22,029 bases of DNA from a virus, in the IMG/VR virus record IMGVR_UViG_3300049595_001137, positions 1 to 22,029 of that record; one strand, written 5' to 3'. Below the pieces are notes generated by a model, which worked only from the letters and a program-made list of their open reading frames with translations, did no database searches and was not told the DNA's origin. The position numbers were made by a program, and so were the translations under genes. Below, piece after piece: positions 14,712 to 22,029 of the stretch; the stretch's first letter is position 1, and each line of letters opens with the position of its first letter.

Positions 14712-15287
14712 TCAGACCCCGACGCGCCGGTAAGGGCGGATCAGGGCGTCAACGGCCATCGGCACGTCATACATCTGGCCAGGGGCGACCGCCTCGCGGT
14801 TGGCATACCAGTGGCCGACCATCAGCAAGATCGCGTGTTTGATTGGCGCGGGAACCGCACTGTCGGCAACCCCGGCAACATAGGTCACCGAGATCGCATC
14901 CCGGCGGGAATAGACAGACGGGAAGGTCTGGTCCGGCTTCAGCGCCAGATATGCCCCAAACTCATCTGCAAACAGTCCATAGACCGTGCCGGCCAGCGTC
15001 TGGACGGCATTGTCGGCGTCGTAATAGGTGACGCTGGTAATCGACGCGACCGGCCCGAGCGCCAACCGAAGCGGGTCAGAGAATGACTCCAAATCCTGCC
15101 GCCAAGTCTGGGTGACCAGCGCGCGCCCGAGGACGCCCTCATAGCCGTCAAGATAGGCCGTTGCCGCCGAGATCAGCAGGCCGATCAGGGTGTCGTCGTC
15201 GCTATGATCGACGCGGCATTGTGATTTCGCTTCCGTCAGCGTGACGGGGTTTGTCGCCGGGGCAGAAGTGCGAACCGGGGACAGCAT
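14712..15287 (-). CDS. Head-tail connector (gp6-like)
   Basis: The 191-residue protein has VTLTEAKSQCRVDHSDDDTL, LISAATAYLDGYEGVLGRAL and a C-terminal helical part HAILLMVGHWYANREAV, typical of gp6-like head-tail connectors (HK97 gp6, DUF3168-adjacent slot). It forms a ring below the portal. The ATG at 15287 overlaps the stop of the upstream gene (TGATG) and has GAGGG seven bases upstream. The frame is open to 15341, but that extra part lacks family features and overlaps the upstream gene. Confidence 0.85.
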   Translation of the reverse strand: MLSPVRTSAPATNPVTLTEAKSQCRVDHSDDDTLIGLLISAATAYLDGYEGVLGRALVTQTWRQDLESFSDPLRLALGPVASITSVTYYDADNAVQTLAGTVYGLFADEFGAYLALKPDQTFPSVYSRRDAISVTYVAGVADSAVPAPIKHAILLMVGHWYANREAVAPGQMYDVPMAVDALIRPYRRVGV

Positions 15288-16090
15288 CAGAGATCCCTCG
15301 CCGCGCTGATAATGCGCTCCAGCACCGACCGGGCGTCGCATTGAACCGTCTGGCCGTTCGTCAAGTCGAACGAGAACACGCCAAAGTCGTCCAGCGACAC
15401 GGCCTTCACCGTCGCGCCGGGTTCGCCGCGCTCGCCCTTGTCGCCCTTGTCGCCACGCTCGCCAGCCGCGCCGCGCTTGCCTTGGGCCGACATCAGTTGC
15501 CAGCCCTCGCCGGGGCAGGGACCGGGGTTGTCGATCTTGGCCACAAAGGCAGCACCGTTCAGGGCCACGACATCGAGGGCCTGATATTCGTTCTCGGTCG
15601 CCCAGGTTCCCCGGATGACCATGCCGGGCGCATCCCGGCCATCAGCGCCGCGCTCGGCAATGCAAGCCCAGTCGTCCGATCCCGGTTCGCTGCCCGTGTC
15701 CTTCAGGGCCTGCCAAGTCTGGCCGGCATGGGTGACCACGTCGCCCGCATAGTAAACCTCAGACGCCCATGCCTTCGCGACCGGCAGCATCCCGGCGGGT
15801 CCGCGTTCGCCGCGTTCGCCGGGGTCGCCTTTGTCACCGCGCTCGCCGTCCGTGAGCTTCTCCAGCCGGGCCGTGATCGCGGCGTCGAGGGCGTTAAGCC
15901 GCGCTTCCGATTCTGCGGCCTTCGCGCTTGCCGTTGCCATAATGGCCTCGGCCTGGGCCTTCAGCAGATCAAGTTCTCCCCGCGCGCGGGACACGACCTG
16001 ACCGAGCGAACGCTCCAGCGCCTCAGTGTAGGAGGGCGAAGGCATTGATGCGTTCGGAGATTGCCTCGGGAGAGTCTGCGCTCTGGTCAT
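15287..16090 (-). CDS. Collagen-like protein with carbohydrate-binding modules in the head module
   Basis: The 267-residue protein has a coiled-coil-like helix (about residues 21-80), then six Gly-X-Y triplets (82-99), a domain with WASEVYYAGDVVTHAGQTW (about 108-145) resembling chitin-type carbohydrate-binding modules of family 5/12, a second similar region (about 160-200, with WATENEYQALDVVALNG), eight more Gly-X-Y triplets (204-227) and a short C-terminal domain. Collagen-like triplets form trimeric rods. Its place between portal and connector suggests a virion surface or head fibre; that is inference. It overlaps the portal end by 68 bases from ATG 16090. An in-frame ATG at 16045 would give 252 residues. 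Neither start has a strong ribosome site. Confidence 0.75.
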   Translation of the reverse strand: MTRAQTLPRQSPNASMPSPSYTEALERSLGQVVSRARGELDLLKAQAEAIMATASAKAAESEARLNALDAAITARLEKLTDGERGDKGDPGERGERGPAGMLPVAKAWASEVYYAGDVVTHAGQTWQALKDTGSEPGSDDWACIAERGADGRDAPGMVIRGTWATENEYQALDVVALNGAAFVAKIDNPGPCPGEGWQLMSAQGKRGAAGERGDKGDKGERGEPGATVKAVSLDDFGVFSFDLTNGQTVQCDARSVLERIISAARDL

Positions 16091-17381
16091 CCTGCTGATC
16101 TTCCTCGGGGGCGACGGGCGCGCTTGCGGCAGGCTCCGGCGGTTTCATTTCGCTGCCGTAACTCAACGGGACGACCTGCTGCTGAACGCGCGGCATCGCA
16201 CCGTGACCGCCCTCGACAGCCGGCAGGTCTTCGGACGCGCGGGCCTCGTCGGGGCTGTAAATGCCACTGATGACGCCCCGGGCTAGACCTTCCATGCGCT
16301 CACGGTAGGCGCTGCGGAGAAGGGCGCGCGTGTCGAACTCAAGATACTCGTCGGGCAAACCACGCAGGCCGAACAGTTGGCCGAATGCTTCCTCAATGTG
16401 ATTCAGCGCAAAGCCCAGACCGGAGGCGATCCACGATTGCATCAGCAGTTCGGTCGAGGCGAAGGCGGTGCCGCCGAGGCCGAGAACCTGAAGCGGCAGA
16501 CGGAACGCCAGCGCGACGCTCTGGTCCGACATCTTGAGCATTTCAGCCAGTTGGCCGTCCTGCGGAGAGATGCTGACCGGCTTGGCCTTCAGGCCCCAGG
16601 TCAGGATCGGGGTGCCGCCCGCGTTGTCGCCTTGGGTCTGCTCATTCCAGCGCGCTCGCAGAGCGTCGGTCTGTTCTTTCGTCAGCTTCTCGTCCGTCTC
16701 CAGCATGAAGGACGGGCGGGCCTGATTGAGATAGAACGCCACTTGCTGATTGAGCGCCGCGCCGGCCATAGCACGGTCCAGAACCGTGGACAGGATCGGG
16801 CTCTCACCCTTCAGCGGGTGGCGCGGGGTGTGTAGGCGCAGATGAAGGACATCGCGCGCCGGAATGGGGTTGCTCAGATCGAATCGCAGATCGACGATGT
16901 CGTTCCCGCTCAGATCATAGAAAATCGTGCCGTCAACTGCGAGGCGCGGGACGCCGAACTGCATCAGGTGAAGCTCGGTGATCTCGCCGCGATTGTTTCG
17001 GATGGCCAGCGCGAACGTCTCGCCCTTTTCGTAAAGGCGGCGGGTCAGGTTCAGCATCAGGTCCGAGATGGACTGATAATCGTTGGGGCGTTTCAGGATG
17101 CGGCTCAGGGCCGAGTTGACGACGCGCTGACGGCCGCCGTTCTCCAGCTTGCGCCAGTGGTCGCCCGGACACATGGCCACCGTCTGGGAATAGGCCGAGA
17201 CACACGCCTCGACCATTGCGCCGCTCTCGCCGTAGGGGCTGGGCGAGTAACCCATCTGCCACCAGTTCATGAACCGGCCAGCGACGGACGTGAGCAGGCC
17301 ATCGCTGAGGGCATACGGGCCGGGGCGATATTCGCCCTCCGACGCCTTGCTCTTTCCGCCTAGCCAGACCGGGAGGCGCAA
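16023..17381 (-). CDS. Portal protein (HK97 type)
   Basis: The 452-residue protein has the standard HK97-type portal series: MVEACVSAYSQTVAMCPGDHW, LKRPNDYQSISDLMLNLTRRLY, GETFALAIRNNRGEITELH, then VLHLRLHTPRHPLKGESP and AFRLPLQVLGLGGTAFAS with the long helix after it. It forms the dodecameric ring through which DNA enters and leaves the capsid. The C-terminal 60 residues are Pro, Glu and Asp-rich and probably disordered. The start appears to be TTG (17381); the next ATG is about 38 residues in and would lose the N-terminus. The position after, rather than before, the capsid gene is unusual. Confidence 0.92.
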   Translation of the reverse strand: MRLPVWLGGKSKASEGEYRPGPYALSDGLLTSVAGRFMNWWQMGYSPSPYGESGAMVEACVSAYSQTVAMCPGDHWRKLENGGRQRVVNSALSRILKRPNDYQSISDLMLNLTRRLYEKGETFALAIRNNRGEITELHLMQFGVPRLAVDGTIFYDLSGNDIVDLRFDLSNPIPARDVLHLRLHTPRHPLKGESPILSTVLDRAMAGAALNQQVAFYLNQARPSFMLETDEKLTKEQTDALRARWNEQTQGDNAGGTPILTWGLKAKPVSISPQDGQLAEMLKMSDQSVALAFRLPLQVLGLGGTAFASTELLMQSWIASGLGFALNHIEEAFGQLFGLRGLPDEYLEFDTRALLRSAYRERMEGLARGVISGIYSPDEARASEDLPAVEGGHGAMPRVQQQVVPLSYGSEMKPPEPAASAPVAPEEDQQDDQSADSPEAISERINAFALLH

Positions 17382-17382
17382 G

Positions 17383-17610
17383 TCAGCCGGCCTTCGATTC
17401 GCGGGTCTTGTAACCGCCAGCCTTGGCCGCCGGCTTCAGGTCGCGGGCCTTGCCGCGCTCTTCGGCCAGATCGACGCCACGCGAGGACGGCACACCGTTT
17501 CGATAAGCCACCGGGCCGGACTTGTGGCGCAGCAGGCCAGCCGCGTCCGAAACGACCTCGCGCGGATCGACCGCTTGGCCGTTTTCCAGAACATACCAGG
17601 TCTCGCGCAT
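17383..17610 (-). CDS. Small conserved phage protein, unknown
   Basis: The 75-residue protein reads METWYVL-like at the start (MRETWYVLENG), then AVDPREVVSDAAGLLRHKSG and a charged C-terminus (DLAEERGKARDLKP). Short proteins of this layout lie near portal and capsid genes of siphoviruses; no function is known. A GGAGG motif six bases before the ATG at 17610 decides the start; a GTG at 17616 is also in frame but is inside that spacing. It is directly upstream of the portal gene, two bases apart from its start. Confidence 0.66.
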   Translation of the reverse strand: MRETWYVLENGQAVDPREVVSDAAGLLRHKSGPVAYRNGVPSSRGVDLAEERGKARDLKPAAKAGGYKTRESKAG

Positions 17611-17634
17611 TGCCACCCTCCAGATTCACAAACG

Positions 17635-17660
17635 AAAAGGGGCGACCCGAAGGCCGCCCC
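17635..17660 (-). terminator. Hairpin terminator with UUCG loop
   Basis: On the minus strand a GGGGCG/CGCCCC stem, extended by a G-T wobble and CC/GG pairs, closes on a TTCG tetraloop, then four T and CGTTTG follow. This is a strong intrinsic terminator. It lies 7 bases past the 126-residue gene (stop at 17667) and before the small gene and portal. Confidence 0.8.
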
Positions 17661-17666
17661 AGTTCA

Positions 17667-18047
17667 TCAGTCCTCGACCACGATGTGGAACGCGCCGACC
17701 TTGGCGTTGCCGCCTTGGGCCAGAACGATCTTGACGCGGTCGCCCGAGCCCAGACGGATCAGGTCATTGACCGCGCTTCCGCCGGCCGCATAGAGGGCGG
17801 CCACACCGGCGTTGGAGTGCGTCGGCGCGCGGGGATAGCAATAGTCCGTCGCGTTGACGTTGGACTCGGTCCAGAGGGTCTCGCCCGTGCCTTCGGACGT
17901 GATCGTGAAGTCGACGCCGTCGGCATAGTCTTCCTTGATGTAGTGGATGGCGGCGATCTTGCCGCCACGGATCAGCGAGGGCGAGTAGGCGGTAGCGGAA
18001 CCGTCCGCTGCGGTAGTCACGGACACAACGTGTCTGCGGATTGCCAT
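17667..18047 (-). CDS. Head-associated protein of unknown function
   Basis: The 126-residue protein is beta-rich: AIRRHVVSVTTAADGSATAYSP, IHYIKEDYADGVDFTITSEG, TLWTESNVNATDYCYPRAP, then DRVKIVLAQGGNAKVGAFHI near the end. I recall similar small proteins in phage structural modules; they may be minor virion or head decoration proteins. An AAAGG motif nine bases before the ATG supports the start. It is the only gene between the capsid gene and the two strong hairpins that flank it, which suggests expression matched to the capsid. Confidence 0.6.
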   Translation of the reverse strand: MAIRRHVVSVTTAADGSATAYSPSLIRGGKIAAIHYIKEDYADGVDFTITSEGTGETLWTESNVNATDYCYPRAPTHSNAGVAALYAAGGSAVNDLIRLGSGDRVKIVLAQGGNAKVGAFHIVVED

Positions 18048-18071
18048 GGCGTTGAGCCTTTCAGATGCAGG

Positions 18072-18101
18072 AAAAAGGGGTGGGGCGGCCTAAGCCGCCC
18101 C
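18072..18101 (-). terminator. Hairpin with T-run after the capsid gene
   Basis: On the minus strand an eight-base GGGGCGGC/GCCGCCCC stem with a TTAG loop is followed by ACCCC and then five T. The T-run is five bases away from the stem, so termination may be partial. It lies just past the capsid stop (18108). It might instead protect the capsid transcript end. Confidence 0.6.
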
Positions 18102-18107
18102 TGTGGG

Positions 18108-19994
18108 TCAGTAGCTGGTGCCGTTGATCCACTGGACGACGCCGCTGCGGCGCATGGTCCAGCTTACGTCCAGCACCATGCGGACGCCCATCGAGTTGGT
18201 CTGCCAGAGCGAGCGAACCGGATCAGCCGTGGTCGGGCCGGTGCCGCTGACGATTTCCAGAGGCGTGGTGTCCTCCATGTGGATCGTCGCCTGCTCGGAC
18301 ACGTCAAACGCGGGGTTGCCGCCGGCCGCCACGAAGTCCGAGTTGCGGAGCGCAACCAGACGCCCGGCGGTGGCCGAGGTGGACTCGATGATGGTGACGC
18401 GGTCGCGGATTCGCTGGAACCAGTTCGGATCGCCGACCGGGCCTTCCATCAGGGACAGGGCGAGGCCCTGAGCCGGATTGATGACGACCGTGATGTTGTC
18501 GGCGGCATTGGCCGTGAAGAACGGTTGGAGCAGGGCTTGGAAGTCGGCACGGACGGCAGCATAGTCACCACCGGCATAACCGGCAGCAGCAGCCGAGACG
18601 CCGTTCAGGAGGCCGGCAGGACGCGAGGTGCTGGAAGCGGTGGCGTCCAGCAGGATCGGGTCCAGGGCGGCGGCGGTGTCTTCGAGGATGGCTTGGCGCA
18701 CGATGGCCTCGATGGCCGGGGTCGAGCGGTTGGCCAGTTCCTTCGAGAACGCGACGATGACGCCCATTTTCTTCGGGGTCAGGGTAGCGGCAGCGGTCGT
18801 GATGCGACCGACCTTGATGGGCGAGCCTTCACCGACAAAGCCACCGGCAGCGCCGCCAGCGGTGCGGCTGGGCAGCTTGATCTCGCCGTAGCGGTCGAAC
18901 GCCAGCGACAGACCACGACCGGCGAGGGCCGGATAGATCGAGAACGGCTGGAGGGCGTTCAGGAACCCGAAATAGCCGGTCTGCATCAGTTCAGCGGACC
19001 AGCCCGAGACCGTGGTGGTGCCGATGGTCTGGTCGGCCTTCATGATGACGCCGAGGGCTTCGTGGCCGGTGTAGCGTTGCTCGATGACCTGATCGACGGT
19101 CTGGCCGGTGTGAGCCGCGATGCCTCGAACGACGGCGGCGCGGACGATCAGGTCCATGCCGTCCTTTTCGGTGTGGCCCAGAACGCGGCGCGGCGAGGCC
19201 GGCACCGAGGCGGGGCTCGAGCGTTCAGCGTTGACGCCGATCTTGGCTTCCGACGCCTTCAGGGCGTTGAAGGTGCGCTCGGCGGTGCTGACGATCTCGG
19301 TCTGGGCTTCGATGGCATCCAGATCGAGGGTTTCGGCAGCGTTCAGTTCGGACAGGCGGTCGCGCGAAGCGTTCAGGTCGTCCTGAGCCTTCACGACGCG
19401 GTGGGCGAGGGTGTTTTCCATTTTGGAGGGGTTCCTTGGAGATTGAGGGAGGTCGGCGGATCGGGCTTGCTCGCCCTTGGACACGTCCCGCCGCCTCACT
19501 TCGGCTTGCTCGCCAAAGGCCAGGGACATGATTTCTTCGGACACTTGCATCGACTTCGCGACCGCGAGCGCGGCCGGGTTTGCCGGGACAGAGACCAGAG
19601 AGGTTTCGAGCAGTTCCTGCTCGAGATAGCGTTGGCCGGCGTAGGGCTTGCTGGGATCGATGGGCTCGGCCTTCTTCGGCATGAACCCGACCGAGACCGC
19701 CCGCAGGATGCCCTGCTCGACCAGTCCGATTAGTTCGTCGATCCGGGCACTGGTGCCGCGCGCCGCGAGGTTCAGTCTGCCGATCAGCTTGCCGCCCTCG
19801 ACGCGAAGGTCGGACCAGCGGCCGATGGGGTAGTCGTGCGAGTGCCCGAACAGCGCGATGGGATTGCGCTCGAACGACGCCAGATCCCAGCCCTTTGCCA
19901 CAATCGAGTCGCCGTAGCGGTCAACCGTGGCATCGGACAGGACAAACTCCATCCCATCGCCACCACCGGGCGAAGCCTTGCGGATAAGGGTCAT
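18108..19994 (-). CDS. Fused prohead protease and major capsid protein (HK97 type)
   Basis: The 628-residue product has two parts. Residues 1-165 form an HK97-type (U35/S78) prohead protease: H51 in LFGHSHD, S101 in AVSVGF, and E130 in LLETSLVSVPANP. After a linker, residues from about 192 form the capsid protein: a scaffold-like helix (VVKAQDDLNASRDRLSELNA) as the delta domain, then the HK97 fold with VSGWSAELMQTGYFGFLNAL, GVIVAFSKELANRSTPA and WFQRIRDRVTII. An in-frame ATG at 19421 (residue 192) has AAGGA about 11 bases upstream and could make a separate 437-residue capsid protein, which would be needed in far more copies than the protease. GGAGG eight bases before the ATG at 19994 supports the main start. 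Confidence 0.9.
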   Translation of the reverse strand: MTLIRKASPGGGDGMEFVLSDATVDRYGDSIVAKGWDLASFERNPIALFGHSHDYPIGRWSDLRVEGGKLIGRLNLAARGTSARIDELIGLVEQGILRAVSVGFMPKKAEPIDPSKPYAGQRYLEQELLETSLVSVPANPAALAVAKSMQVSEEIMSLAFGEQAEVRRRDVSKGEQARSADLPQSPRNPSKMENTLAHRVVKAQDDLNASRDRLSELNAAETLDLDAIEAQTEIVSTAERTFNALKASEAKIGVNAERSSPASVPASPRRVLGHTEKDGMDLIVRAAVVRGIAAHTGQTVDQVIEQRYTGHEALGVIMKADQTIGTTTVSGWSAELMQTGYFGFLNALQPFSIYPALAGRGLSLAFDRYGEIKLPSRTAGGAAGGFVGEGSPIKVGRITTAAATLTPKKMGVIVAFSKELANRSTPAIEAIVRQAILEDTAAALDPILLDATASSTSRPAGLLNGVSAAAAGYAGGDYAAVRADFQALLQPFFTANAADNITVVINPAQGLALSLMEGPVGDPNWFQRIRDRVTIIESTSATAGRLVALRNSDFVAAGGNPAFDVSEQATIHMEDTTPLEIVSGTGPTTADPVRSLWQTNSMGVRMVLDVSWTMRRSGVVQWINGTSY

Positions 19995-20009
19995 TCAAGG
20001 GCCTCCAGA

Positions 20010-21515
20010 TCAGCCGATCATGCCGCCGATGTCCGCCGGGGCTGCGGGGGCTTCCAGAGCCATGACGCCGACAGCCATTGCCAGCGAGACCATGCCGTCG
20101 ATCCGGCCGGTCGATTTCGACTTGTCCATTTTGCGGTTGCCCGCCGCGTCCTCGACGATGATTGCGTTGGCCGCGCACATAGTCATCACCGGGTGTCCAC
20201 CGTGGCGGAACCGTTCGTGAAGGAACTCAATCTCGGCCCGGTCAACCGCCGGCCCCATGCTGACGAAGCCCTGGCCGAACTCTTCAAACGGCAGGACCAC
20301 ATCCAGCCGATCCAGTTCCGCCTGTAGCGTCTTCATCCGGTGCCGGTCGAAACCGATCTTGCGGATGTCCATGCCCTCGGTCAGCGCAGCAATGTCGCGC
20401 GCGACGAAGTCATATTCCACCGCAGGGCCGGGCGTGGCCTTCATAAACCCGTCGCGGACCCACGCGTCATAGGGCGTCCGGTCCTTTTTGGCCCGATCCG
20501 CCAGCGTTGACTCCGGCGTCCAGAAGACCGGCTTAACGTGCCAGACCCCGTCCTTCATCGCGATCAGGACCAGCGCCGTCAGGTCGGTCGTCAGCGAGAG
20601 GTCGAGCCCGCCATAGACCGGGCCTTCATAGAACGCCGCGTCATCGACCGGACCCGAACAGGCTTTCCAGATCGATGGGCTGACGAACGGGGTGTGACGC
20701 GTCACGCGTTGGTTGAGATACAGGTTCCGAAAACTGTTTTCGACCGAGGGCATCCGCTGCGCTTCGGCGGCCTTGTTTGTGATCTCGACCAGCGACCTAA
20801 ATGAGCCCAGCGCCGGGTTCGCCGCCTCCCATGCCTTCGGATCGCCCAGGTCCGCATCCTCGGACGCGGCGTAGACGTGGCAGACGATGGTTGGATCACC
20901 CGACCGCTTCGCATCGTCGATCCTGATTGACAGCATATCCGCGTCGTTCGGGGCCTGCGTCGAAATTACAATTTGCAGAGCGTCGTCGTATGCGCCCTGC
21001 GCCGTCTCAATCGCCTCGATAAACGGGTCGAACTCGCCCCGGACTTGACCCATTTCGTCGTGGATCGCCAGCACCGGGGACAGGCCGTGAGCCGTGCCGG
21101 CCTCGGCCGCGAGCGCCTGATACTCGGTATTCATCGTCAGGCCGTGGAGCGTCTTGCCCGAGGGCGTCGCCTTGACGATGGCCCGAAGTTCCGGGGACAA
21201 CGCGACCATCTTGGCCGCGAGGTTGTAAACGATGGCCGCTTGCTTCCGGCTCCGGGCACCAGAGACAATCTGGCTGTTTTGCCGCGCCTCGGGGCCGACC
21301 AGATGCGCCAGCACAATCGCCGCGATCAGTCCGCTCTTGCCGTTCTTGCGGGCCACCGACAGGATCGCCAGTCGAGTGCCGGCGGGGTTGTCGTAAATCT
21401 CCCGGATGAACCGGATCTGGAACGGCTCCAGAACCATCGGCTTGCCGACGTGTTTGCCTTCGGGGACGCGGCAATAGCGCGCGATGAACGCCAGAACCTT
21501 CTCGGCGCGGGTCAG
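20010..21515 (-). CDS. terL: Terminase large subunit
   Basis: The protein packages DNA into the prohead by ATP hydrolysis and cuts the genome. Numbered from the ATG at 21437, the Walker A motif is ARKNGKS (29-35), Walker B is VLAIHDE (122-128), and the nuclease half has GGLDLSLTTDLTAL (about 275) and an Asp near the end (GRIDGMVSLAMAVG). The frame upstream of that ATG encodes what looks like genuine terminase N-terminus (LTRAEKVLAFIARYCRVPEG), but it contains no ATG, GTG or TTG before a stop near 21550. I therefore give a CTG start (21515) that overlaps the TerS stop (CTGA), giving 501 residues. The alternative is 475 residues from ATG 21437. Coupled translation is likely. Confidence 0.85.
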   Translation of the reverse strand: MTRAEKVLAFIARYCRVPEGKHVGKPMVLEPFQIRFIREIYDNPAGTRLAILSVARKNGKSGLIAAIVLAHLVGPEARQNSQIVSGARSRKQAAIVYNLAAKMVALSPELRAIVKATPSGKTLHGLTMNTEYQALAAEAGTAHGLSPVLAIHDEMGQVRGEFDPFIEAIETAQGAYDDALQIVISTQAPNDADMLSIRIDDAKRSGDPTIVCHVYAASEDADLGDPKAWEAANPALGSFRSLVEITNKAAEAQRMPSVENSFRNLYLNQRVTRHTPFVSPSIWKACSGPVDDAAFYEGPVYGGLDLSLTTDLTALVLIAMKDGVWHVKPVFWTPESTLADRAKKDRTPYDAWVRDGFMKATPGPAVEYDFVARDIAALTEGMDIRKIGFDRHRMKTLQAELDRLDVVLPFEEFGQGFVSMGPAVDRAEIEFLHERFRHGGHPVMTMCAANAIIVEDAAGNRKMDKSKSTGRIDGMVSLAMAVGVMALEAPAAPADIGGMIG

Positions 21516-21982
21516 TTGAAGATACTCGGCCTCGCCAGCAGATTGTCACCCGCCAGCGGATTGCCCGCCTCAATTTCTTTCGCCTGCGTCCTGCGCTTTG
21601 CGACATCCTCGACCCGGCCATTGGCCCGACCGTGTATGTAAAGCGACTGACGCGCCGCTCTGATCTGGGCGTGAAGGCCATGAACCACCGACACGCGCGG
21701 GTTGGTCATTGCCGTCCCGGATGCGTTCTCCAGAACCTCACCCTCGGTCCGCAGCTTCTGGCGGTTCTCGACCAGCTGGGCCATCGCGTTCGCCATGTCT
21801 GACGCGCAAGTCAGGTCGTGGTCATTCCACTCGCTCAAAGCCCTGGCCGAAATGATCTCCGACCAAAACGGCAAGGCATCGCAATCCAGCGGGGCGTGAG
21901 CCGGCGGCTCAATCGTGCGGGTCGCCTTAACCATGACCTCAACGGCCCCGGTCGTGCTGTCGATCCTTTGCTTACGGGGCAT
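21512..21982 (-). CDS. terS: Terminase small subunit (P27-like)
   Basis: The 156-residue protein has ALPFWSEIISARALSEWNDHDL, followed by a helical DMANAMAQLVENRQKLRTEG and VLENASGTAMTNPRVSVVHGL, a series found in P27-family small terminases. It recognises phage DNA and recruits the large subunit. GGAG six bases before the ATG at 21982 supports the start. It is the first gene of the late operon seen here. The 47 bases to the right edge hold no gene that I can see. Confidence 0.84.
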   Translation of the reverse strand: MPRKQRIDSTTGAVEVMVKATRTIEPPAHAPLDCDALPFWSEIISARALSEWNDHDLTCASDMANAMAQLVENRQKLRTEGEVLENASGTAMTNPRVSVVHGLHAQIRAARQSLYIHGRANGRVEDVAKRRTQAKEIEAGNPLAGDNLLARPSIFN

Positions 21983-22029
21983 TGAAACTCCGTGCGCGCG
22001 AGAGAGTGCGGTTAGCGTTGGTTTTGAAC

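Noticed and set aside
17610-19733. 707-codon plus-strand open frame opposite the capsid gene
   Set aside because: It is antisense to a clear HK97-type gene and arises from high GC at third codon positions. Its product has no recognisable features.
21983-22029. Promoter for the late operon at the right edge
   Set aside because: Only 47 bases are available and I see no convincing -35/-10 pair.

Overview
This window looks like the late (structural and lysis) half of a tailed double-stranded DNA phage or prophage of a GC-rich bacterium. The GC content, codon use and protein style suggest an alphaproteobacterial host, possibly Caulobacterales such as Brevundimonas; the host is inferred and not shown directly. 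There is no tail sheath, no baseplate wedge and no short-tail machinery. A 644-residue tape measure protein and a lambda/HK97-type neck and tail set are present, which points to a siphovirus with a long non-contractile tail. I saw no integrase, repressor, att site, tRNA or CRISPR array, so temperate or lytic lifestyle cannot be decided here.

Almost everything from 21982 down to 1534 is one long minus-strand series, with genes mostly touching or overlapping by a few bases. Read in transcription order it is: small terminase, large terminase, a fused prohead protease/major capsid protein, a small head-associated protein, a short conserved protein, the portal, a collagen-like carbohydrate-binding protein, a gp6-like connector, a possible capsid decoration protein, the head closure, gp10-like and DUF3168 neck/tail completion proteins, tail tube, two tail assembly chaperones joined by a -1 frameshift site, tape measure, four tail-tip proteins, and a repeat-rich tail fibre. 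Then come two small membrane proteins (holin candidates), an M15 peptidase endolysin, an overlapping Rz/Rz1 spanin pair, a calcineurin-like phosphoesterase and a last small membrane protein. A hairpin with a T-run at 1470-1504 closes the series.

From the left edge, four plus-strand genes run toward this operon and converge with it near 1465-1534. They encode a protein with a long Asp-Ala-Ala-Arg-Ala repeat (cut by the window edge), a Cys-rich small protein, a coiled-coil protein and a 53-residue protein. Each start overlaps the preceding stop, so they are probably translationally coupled. They look like accessory or early phage genes of unknown role.

The parts most worth attention are: the in-phase A_AAC_CCT slippery heptamer in the tail chaperone; the portal gene lying downstream of the capsid gene; the fused protease-capsid gene with a plausible internal capsid start; two strong hairpins flanking the gene after the capsid; a collagen-like, lectin-like protein inside the head module; a large terminase whose N-terminus has no ATG/GTG/TTG start; and the Ala-rich repeat gene. 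I did not find a clearly new defence or mobile system.
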